From Leptospira alexanderi serovar Manhao 3 str. L 60 (GTDB taxonomy: Bacteria > Spirochaetota > Leptospiria > Leptospirales > Leptospiraceae), in contig NZ_AHMT02000049.1 of the NCBI RefSeq assembly GCF_000243815.2, positions 52,501 through 77,500 of the forward strand: 25,000 nt of DNA. Direction: 5' to 3'. The notes below the pieces were generated by a model. The model was not told the origin of the DNA. It saw only the letters and a list, made by a program, of their open reading frames with translations, and searched no databases. The translations under genes were made by a program, and so were the position numbers. This document shows positions 24,876 through 25,000 of the stretch, one piece after another; within the stretch, counting starts at the first letter, position 1, and each line of letters starts with the position of its first letter.

Positions 24876-24907
24876 TTTAAGTCCAAGAGCATAAATTTTG
24901 GACTTTT
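24876..24907. terminator. Probable bidirectional terminator
   Basis: AAGTCCAA (24879-24886) pairs with TTGGACTT (24898-24905) around an 11-nt loop, with T residues after the stem on the plus strand and AAATTTTT after it on the minus strand. It lies 20 bp past the Kelch gene stop and next to the end of a possible convergent gene. The stem is only 8 bp. Confidence 0.45.
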
Positions 24908-25000
24908 AAATCTCTTTTAAAATTTGGTAAGAGTTCACAGGACCTCTGAGCGAGAAATCATTGAGAAACAAGAACGACTTGTTTATTTCAACCGATCTCC
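24906..25000 (-). CDS. 3' end of a possible convergent gene (partial)
   Basis: On the minus strand a frame enters from the right edge and ends with TAA at 24908-24906. The roughly 30 visible residues (RSVEINKSFLFLNDFSLRGP, then a tail ending QILKEI) read like the end of a normal protein. The convergent position next to a hairpin fits a gene end, but the stretch is short and chance is not excluded. No family can be named. Confidence 0.35.
   Translation of the reverse strand, partial: RSVEINKSFLFLNDFSLRGPVNSYQILKEI

Overview
The window looks like chromosomal DNA of a Leptospira, probably of the pathogenic clade. The evidence is an AT-rich composition with many A/T runs, a DUF1564 protein (a family largely confined to Leptospira), several lipoproteins with relaxed spirochaetal lipoboxes, and long AT-rich intergenic stretches holding palindromic repeats. 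This assignment comes from recognising protein families by eye; no search was run.

Left part (1-6100): the 3' end of an unidentified, probably membrane, protein (1-110); a non-coding stretch with nested inverted repeats and a doubtful small ORF; then a full-length citrate synthase-fold protein whose active site is altered (catalytic His replaced by Glu, catalytic Asp by Glu, a substrate Arg by Lys), followed 4 bp later by an overlapping HEPN / minimal nucleotidyltransferase pair of the toxin-antitoxin type. On the minus strand are a di-haem cytochrome c peroxidase lipoprotein, with its own promoter overlapped by a Fur/PerR-type 7-1-7 palindrome and with its own terminator, and an MBL-fold hydrolase. 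A MotA-type stator gene without motB follows.

Middle part (6100-16950): a secreted beta-propeller gene broken by two compensating frameshifts; a convergent seven-bladed SBBP lipoprotein; a DUF2804 protein; 3-methyladenine DNA glycosylase I (tag) starting at TTG; a 1.2 kb gene-poor stretch; an Ala-rich, Cys-rich lipoprotein with a clear terminator; a DxDxDG-repeat lipoprotein; and a DUF1564 protein. Two ~100 bp MITE-like elements with 17-bp terminal inverted repeats and 3-bp target duplications lie in intergenic DNA (10913-11012 and 15002-15102). Short palindromic GGGAACTCC-type motifs cluster around the DUF1564 gene.

Right part (16950-25000): a compact PadR regulator / three-TM protein / membrane-anchored GyrI-like operon with a probable leaderless, autoregulated promoter. 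On the minus strand, glnD (PII uridylyltransferase), an overlapping 78-aa hypothetical gene and an AidB-like acyl-CoA dehydrogenase form a tight transcription unit. A Kelch-propeller lipoprotein and the probable 3' end of a convergent gene close the window.

The most interesting items are the citrate synthase paralogue with a rebuilt active site linked to a HEPN-MNT pair, the PadR/TM/GyrI-like module, the MITE-like family, and the PerR-type operator on ccp.
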